Source: Zhihengliuella alba (GTDB taxonomy: Bacteria > Actinomycetota > Actinomycetes > Actinomycetales > Micrococcaceae). From it: a stretch of 64,000 nt of DNA. Location: NCBI RefSeq assembly GCF_039538765.1, contig NZ_BAABCJ010000005.1:1-64000 (forward strand). The letters are read 5' to 3'. Under the pieces are notes generated by a model. That model did not search any database. It was not told where the DNA came from and was given only the letters and a program-made list of their open reading frames with translations. Both the position numbers and the translations under genes were made by a program. Position 1 is the stretch's first letter. The number at the start of each line of letters is the position of its first letter. Positions 60,529-64,000 of the stretch are shown here, one piece after another.

Positions 60529-61578
60529 ATGCCGCTCGAAACGCTCGTCATCCTGCTCGCGGCCCTCGCCGTGATCGTCGCCGTGGGCGCCCTCCTCTAC
60601 ACCCGCTCCGTCAGCCGGCGCGTCTCCACCATCGAGGAGACCCCGGACGAACCCGAGGCCCCGCGCGGGGCCCAGCGCATCGCCGTCGTCATGAACCCGT
60701 CCAAGAACAACGCGGCCGCCGCCAGGCAGCGGATCACCGAGGTCTGCGCCAAGGCCAACCTCGCCGCGCCCGTGTTCTTCGAGACCACGCCGGAGGACCC
60801 CGGCTACGAGATGACGCGGCAGGCCCTCGAGGGCGACTTCGACACGATCGTGGCCGCGGGCGGGGACGGCACGGTCCGCGTGGTGGTCGAGGTCATGACG
60901 GGGCACGATCGGACGATGTCCGTCCTCCCGCTGGGCACCGGCAACCTGCTGGCCCGCAATCTGGACATCGACGTGGACAATGACGACGCCGCCCTGGCGC
61001 AGGCCCTGTTCGGGACGGTGCGCCGGGTGGACTCGGCGCGGGTCCGCCTGACGCGCGCCGACGGGACGGTCGAGGAGAAGATCTTCGCCGTCATCTCCGG
61101 CGTCGGGTTCGACGCCGAGATGATCGAGGCGACCGACGACGAGCTCAAGGCGCGCCTCGGCGCCGTGGCCTACGCGGAGGCCGGCTTCCGGCAGATGGCC
61201 GGGCACCGCAAGACCGTGCGCATGCGGATCGACGACGGCGAGGAGACCGTGGTGAAGACCCGCTCCGTGATGGTCGCCAACTGCGGCAAGCTCCAGGGCG
61301 GCCTGGTCCTGGCGCCGGACGCCGTGATCGACGACGGGCTGCTGGATGTGGTGGTCATGAGCCCGCGCTCCATCATCGGCTGGGGCTGGATCGCCATGCG
61401 CGGCATGGTGAAGAACCGTTCCAAGCGCAAGGACCCGATCATCCACTACTTCCAGGGCCGCAAGGTGACCCTGCGCGGCGACGAGGCGATCGCCGCGCAG
61501 CTGGACGGCGACACCGACGGCGAGGTCGTCCAGATGGACGTCGAGGTCCTGCCGAAGGCGCTCGAGGTCCGCTGCTGA
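60529..61578 (+). CDS. Diacylglycerol kinase / lipid kinase-like protein
   Basis: A 349-aa protein with one N-terminal membrane segment (about 5-25) and a DAGK catalytic domain: IAVVMNPSKNNAAAARQRI, the nucleotide motif AAGGDGTVRVVVE (about residue 111), LPLGTGNLLARNLDID and the C-terminal DDGLLDVVVMSPRS. It phosphorylates a lipid such as diacylglycerol or an undecaprenyl precursor intermediate. Single gene, 17 bp before convergent pheA. The membrane anchor is typical of actinobacterial members. Confidence 0.92.
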   Translation: MPLETLVILLAALAVIVAVGALLYTRSVSRRVSTIEETPDEPEAPRGAQRIAVVMNPSKNNAAAARQRITEVCAKANLAAPVFFETTPEDPGYEMTRQALEGDFDTIVAAGGDGTVRVVVEVMTGHDRTMSVLPLGTGNLLARNLDIDVDNDDAALAQALFGTVRRVDSARVRLTRADGTVEEKIFAVISGVGFDAEMIEATDDELKARLGAVAYAEAGFRQMAGHRKTVRMRIDDGEETVVKTRSVMVANCGKLQGGLVLAPDAVIDDGLLDVVVMSPRSIIGWGWIAMRGMVKNRSKRKDPIIHYFQGRKVTLRGDEAIAAQLDGDTDGEVVQMDVEVLPKALEVRC

Positions 61579-61594
61579 ATCGCGCCGCCCCGCC

Positions 61595-62542
61595 TCAGGC
61601 GTGGCGGGCGCGCAGCTCCTCGATCCACCGGGCCGCGGCGGCGAACGCCGCGTCGGTGTTGTGCCGCTCCACGGACGGCCGGTCCACGGCCACCGTCTCC
61701 TCGCCGGGCAGCCCGGCGGCCGGGTAGGAGCCCAGGAACCGCAGGTCCGGGCTGATCCGGTGCAGGCCGGCCAGCGCGTCGGCCATCCGGGCCTCGTCCA
61801 CGTGGCCGTGCGCGTCGACCGAGAAGAAGTAGTTGCCCAGCCCCTTGCCGGTGGGCCGGGACTCGATCCGGGAGAGGTTCACGCTGCGGGCGGCGAACTG
61901 CTCCAGGATGCCCATGAGCGCTCCCGGGTGGTCCTCGGGCAGCGGGATGACCACGGTGGTCTTGTCCGCACCGGTCGCCGCGGGCAGGGAGCCCGGCCGG
62001 CGCACCAGCACGAACCGGGTCACGGCGTCCGCGTTGTCCTCGATCCCGCGGCGGAGGACCGTCAGCGGGTTCTGCTCGGCCACCAGCGGGGAGCAGATGG
62101 CGGCGTCGACGTCGTTCTCCTCCAGCAGGAGCATGGCGCCCGCAGCGGTGGACGAGGACAGCATGAATTCCGCCTGCGGCATGTTCTCCTCGGCCCACCC
62201 GCGGCACTGCGCCCACGCGTGGCCGTGGGTGGCGACCGTCCGGATGCGGGACGGGTCGTCGATCCCGTCGCGGACCACCAGGTCGAAGGAGATCGGCACC
62301 AGGGCCTCGGCCACGATCTGCAAGGAGTGGCCGGTCGCGATCGCGTCGAGCGTCGCGGAGACGCCGCCCTCCACGGAGTTCTCGATCGGCACCATCGCCG
62401 CGTCGGCCGCACCGGAGCGGACCCGCTCCAAGGCGCTGTTCACGCTGCTTGCGGGGACCCGCTCGGCGTCCGCGGCCCCGGGGACCTGCAGGAGTGCGGA
62501 CTCGGTGAACGTCCCGGCGGGGCCGAGGTAGGTGTAGATCAT
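61595..62542 (-). CDS. pheA: Prephenate dehydratase
   Basis: Converts prephenate to phenylpyruvate for phenylalanine synthesis. The 315-aa monofunctional enzyme has YLGPAGTFTESAL (about residue 5), AAMVPIENSVEGGVSATLDA (key part VPIENSVEGGV), TRFVLVRRPG and a C-terminal ACT domain (about 190-275) with the Phe-binding ESRPTGKGLGNYFFSVD (key part ESRPTGKGLGNYFF). Its ATG overlaps the rhodanese stop (ATGA), so it is translated after that gene. Confidence 0.96.
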   Translation of the reverse strand: MIYTYLGPAGTFTESALLQVPGAADAERVPASSVNSALERVRSGAADAAMVPIENSVEGGVSATLDAIATGHSLQIVAEALVPISFDLVVRDGIDDPSRIRTVATHGHAWAQCRGWAEENMPQAEFMLSSSTAAGAMLLLEENDVDAAICSPLVAEQNPLTVLRRGIEDNADAVTRFVLVRRPGSLPAATGADKTTVVIPLPEDHPGALMGILEQFAARSVNLSRIESRPTGKGLGNYFFSVDAHGHVDEARMADALAGLHRISPDLRFLGSYPAAGLPGEETVAVDRPSVERHNTDAAFAAAARWIEELRARHA

Positions 62543-62865
62543 CGGATGACGGGGTCCTCGCCGGTCTCGCTCTTCAGCGGCAGGCCGGCCTCCAGCCACG
62601 CGCCGGAGCCGCCGGCGACGTTGAAGGCGGTGTAGCCGTTCACCGTGAGGTACTGGGCCACCTGCGCCGAGCGTCCGCCGGTCCGGCAGATGACGTAGGT
62701 GTCCTCGTCCGGGTCCAGCTCGTCGAGCCGCTCCGGGATCTCGTTCATGGGGATGTGCACGGCGCCGGCAGCGTGGCCGGCCTCCCACTCGTAGTCCTCG
62801 CGCACATCCAGGACCTTGGCGCCCTCGGGGATCTGGGTCGGCTGGACGGTCTCGAACTCGCTCAT
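62539..62865 (-). CDS. Single-domain rhodanese-like protein
   Basis: A 108-aa sulfurtransferase-like protein: LDVREDYEWEAGHAAGAVHIPMNEI (key parts LDVREDYEWEAGH, GAVHIPMNE) and the active loop VICRTGGRSAQVAQYL with catalytic Cys (about residue 66). It accepts and transfers sulfane sulfur. A strong AGGAG site precedes ATG 62865, and it is coupled to pheA by an ATGA overlap. The link between sulfur transfer and Phe synthesis is not obvious; the pair is common in related genomes. Confidence 0.9.
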   Translation of the reverse strand: MSEFETVQPTQIPEGAKVLDVREDYEWEAGHAAGAVHIPMNEIPERLDELDPDEDTYVICRTGGRSAQVAQYLTVNGYTAFNVAGGSGAWLEAGLPLKSETGEDPVIR

Positions 62866-62966
62866 TCTGCGCTCCTCAGCGTTCGCTTCCACCGGTTCGA
62901 CGGTGCCCCCCAGCCTATAGTGGGGAGCGATTGGCCGGCACACCACGGCACAGATCGGGGAGCCAG

Positions 62967-64000
62967 ATGACAGAGGATCCGACGCCCGCCGGGACCGACG
63001 GCGTCACCGCACTCGGCCTGCGCGAGCTGCGGGAGGCGCTGCGCTCCGGGGCCGTGTCCGCCCGCGAGACCGCCGCGGCGTTCCTGGCCCGGGTCGCCGG
63101 GCGGAACCAGCGCATCGGCGCCTTCACCCGCGTCACCGAGGACGCCGCCCTGCAGGAGGCGGCCGCCCTGGACGAGCGCTGGGCCGCCGCCCGGCGAGCC
63201 GAGGCGGGGCCGGGTCTCGCACCGCTCCACGGGGTGCCCGCGGCCTGGAAGGACCTCTGGGACGTCGCCGGCGTCCCCACGACCTACGGCACCGCGGCGC
63301 TCGCGCCGCAGACCGCCGCGGGCGACCACCCCGTCGTCGCCCAGCTGCGCGCCGCGGGCACCGTCAGCCTCGGCAAGACGCAGATCCCGGAGTTCGGCCT
63401 GAACTCCTACTCGGAGAACCTGGTGGCCCCGCCGGCGCGCAACCCGCTGGACCCGGCGCTCTCCGCGGGCGGGTCCAGCGGCGGCAGCGCCGCGGCCGTC
63501 GCGGACCGGATGCTCCCGGCGGTGATCGGGAACGACGGCGGCGGGTCCGTCCGGATCCCGGCCGCGGCGTGCGGCCTGGTGGGCCTGAAGCCCGGCTTCA
63601 ACACCGTCCCGGCGGACCGCTCGGCCCTCGCGGCGAGCGATCCCGACGCCGCGGCCCGGGACGGCGAGCTGTACGTGGACGGCTACGGCGCCCCGCGCCT
63701 GGTGGTGTCCGGCCCGATCGCCCGGGACGCCGGCGACGCCGGTGCCCTCATGGACGCCCTCATGGGCACCGCGGTCGGCGGGGTCGCCGGCGCGAGGGGC
63801 GGCACGGGGAACGGGACGCGCCGCCTCGGCGACGGGCCGGCCGCCGCCGGGCCGTTCGAGCGCGCGGCGCTGGGGCTGGAGCCGGGCCTCGAGCGCCCGC
63901 TGCGGATCGGCGTCAGCCTGGCCAGCCCCTTCGAGTCCGTCTACCCGATCGGGCTCTCGGCACCGGCGCGGGACGCCCTCGAGGCGGGCATCCGCGCCCT
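62967..64000 (+). CDS. Amidase signature-family amidase (partial, runs off the window)
   Basis: 344 codons are visible from ATG 62967 (GGGGAG site upstream) with no stop before the window end. The amidase signature triad is present: Lys95 in AAWKDLWDVAG, the cis-Ser in SAGGSSGGSAAAVAD (about residue 171) and the nucleophile in GNDGGGSVRIPAA. Such enzymes hydrolyse amides or transfer amide nitrogen. The usual first AS motif residue before GGSVR is Asp-(Ser/Thr/Ile); here it is Asp-Gly. It is divergent from the rhodanese/pheA unit; its own role is unknown. Confidence 0.88.
   Translation, partial: MTEDPTPAGTDGVTALGLRELREALRSGAVSARETAAAFLARVAGRNQRIGAFTRVTEDAALQEAAALDERWAAARRAEAGPGLAPLHGVPAAWKDLWDVAGVPTTYGTAALAPQTAAGDHPVVAQLRAAGTVSLGKTQIPEFGLNSYSENLVAPPARNPLDPALSAGGSSGGSAAAVADRMLPAVIGNDGGGSVRIPAAACGLVGLKPGFNTVPADRSALAASDPDAAARDGELYVDGYGAPRLVVSGPIARDAGDAGALMDALMGTAVGGVAGARGGTGNGTRRLGDGPAAAGPFERAALGLEPGLERPLRIGVSLASPFESVYPIGLSAPARDALEAGIRA

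Overview
The window is high-GC DNA (mostly around 70%, estimated by eye) with the gene content and order of an actinobacterium of the order Micrococcales, probably Micrococcaceae (Arthrobacter/Citricoccus/Kocuria-like). The reasons are the conserved run ftsH-folE-folP-folB-folK-DUF3180-PH-PH-DUF2520-panC, the run ppa/dacB/DUF2342/tilS/hpt, an actinobacterial rRNA-leader boxA at the left edge, IdeR-like and MocR/YczR-type control sites, and many GTG/TTG and leaderless starts. I see no transposase, CRISPR array, tRNA or complete rRNA gene.

Layout. (1) 1-525: leader and candidate promoter of an rRNA operon that runs leftward out of the window. (2) 526-10160: leftward housekeeping block for pantothenate and folate synthesis, two PH-domain membrane proteins and the FtsH protease. 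(3) 10473-34405: about 24 kb of accessory genes lying between ftsH and hpt, which are normally neighbours. It holds hxlAB (ribulose-monophosphate formaldehyde fixation) with a LuxR-type regulator; a catabolic cluster (flavin-dependent monooxygenase, tautomerase, aldehyde dehydrogenase, hydrolase, two AA_synth-family proteins, GntR regulator, SnoaL-flavin reductase fusion, BCCT transporter); an amine/amino-acid module (aldehyde dehydrogenase, APC permease, LysR, class III aminotransferase); a pectin-degradation pair; LysE/Lrp; and small hypothetical genes of lower GC. (4) 34514-40462: hpt, tilS, DUF2342 protease-like gene, a copper-storage-like gene, dacB and ppa. (5) 40570-53767: efflux pump/MarR, a MocR regulator flanked by two YczE paralogues, small membrane proteins, a TipA-like MerR regulator, an iron-siderophore ABC uptake operon and a peptidase/MHS-transporter pair. 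(6) 53890-64000: HAD phosphatase, APC permease/universal stress operon opposite a PucR regulator, serS, a lipid-kinase-like gene, pheA with a rhodanese, and an amidase cut by the window end.

The most interesting part is 13235-21422. A quaternary-amine (BCCT) transporter, a luciferase-like monooxygenase with its own flavin reductase, an aldehyde dehydrogenase and an alpha/beta hydrolase resemble the logic of N-methyl-heterocycle (trigonelline/pyridine type) ring-cleavage pathways. The formaldehyde-fixing hxlAB genes next door would suit a methylated substrate. The two divergent transcription units of this cluster start from mirror-image leaderless promoters with identical -35 and -10 hexamers and spacer lengths. 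Two short leader ORFs with strong ribosome binding sites are translationally coupled to downstream genes in the same island. Substrate and regulation are inferred, not shown.
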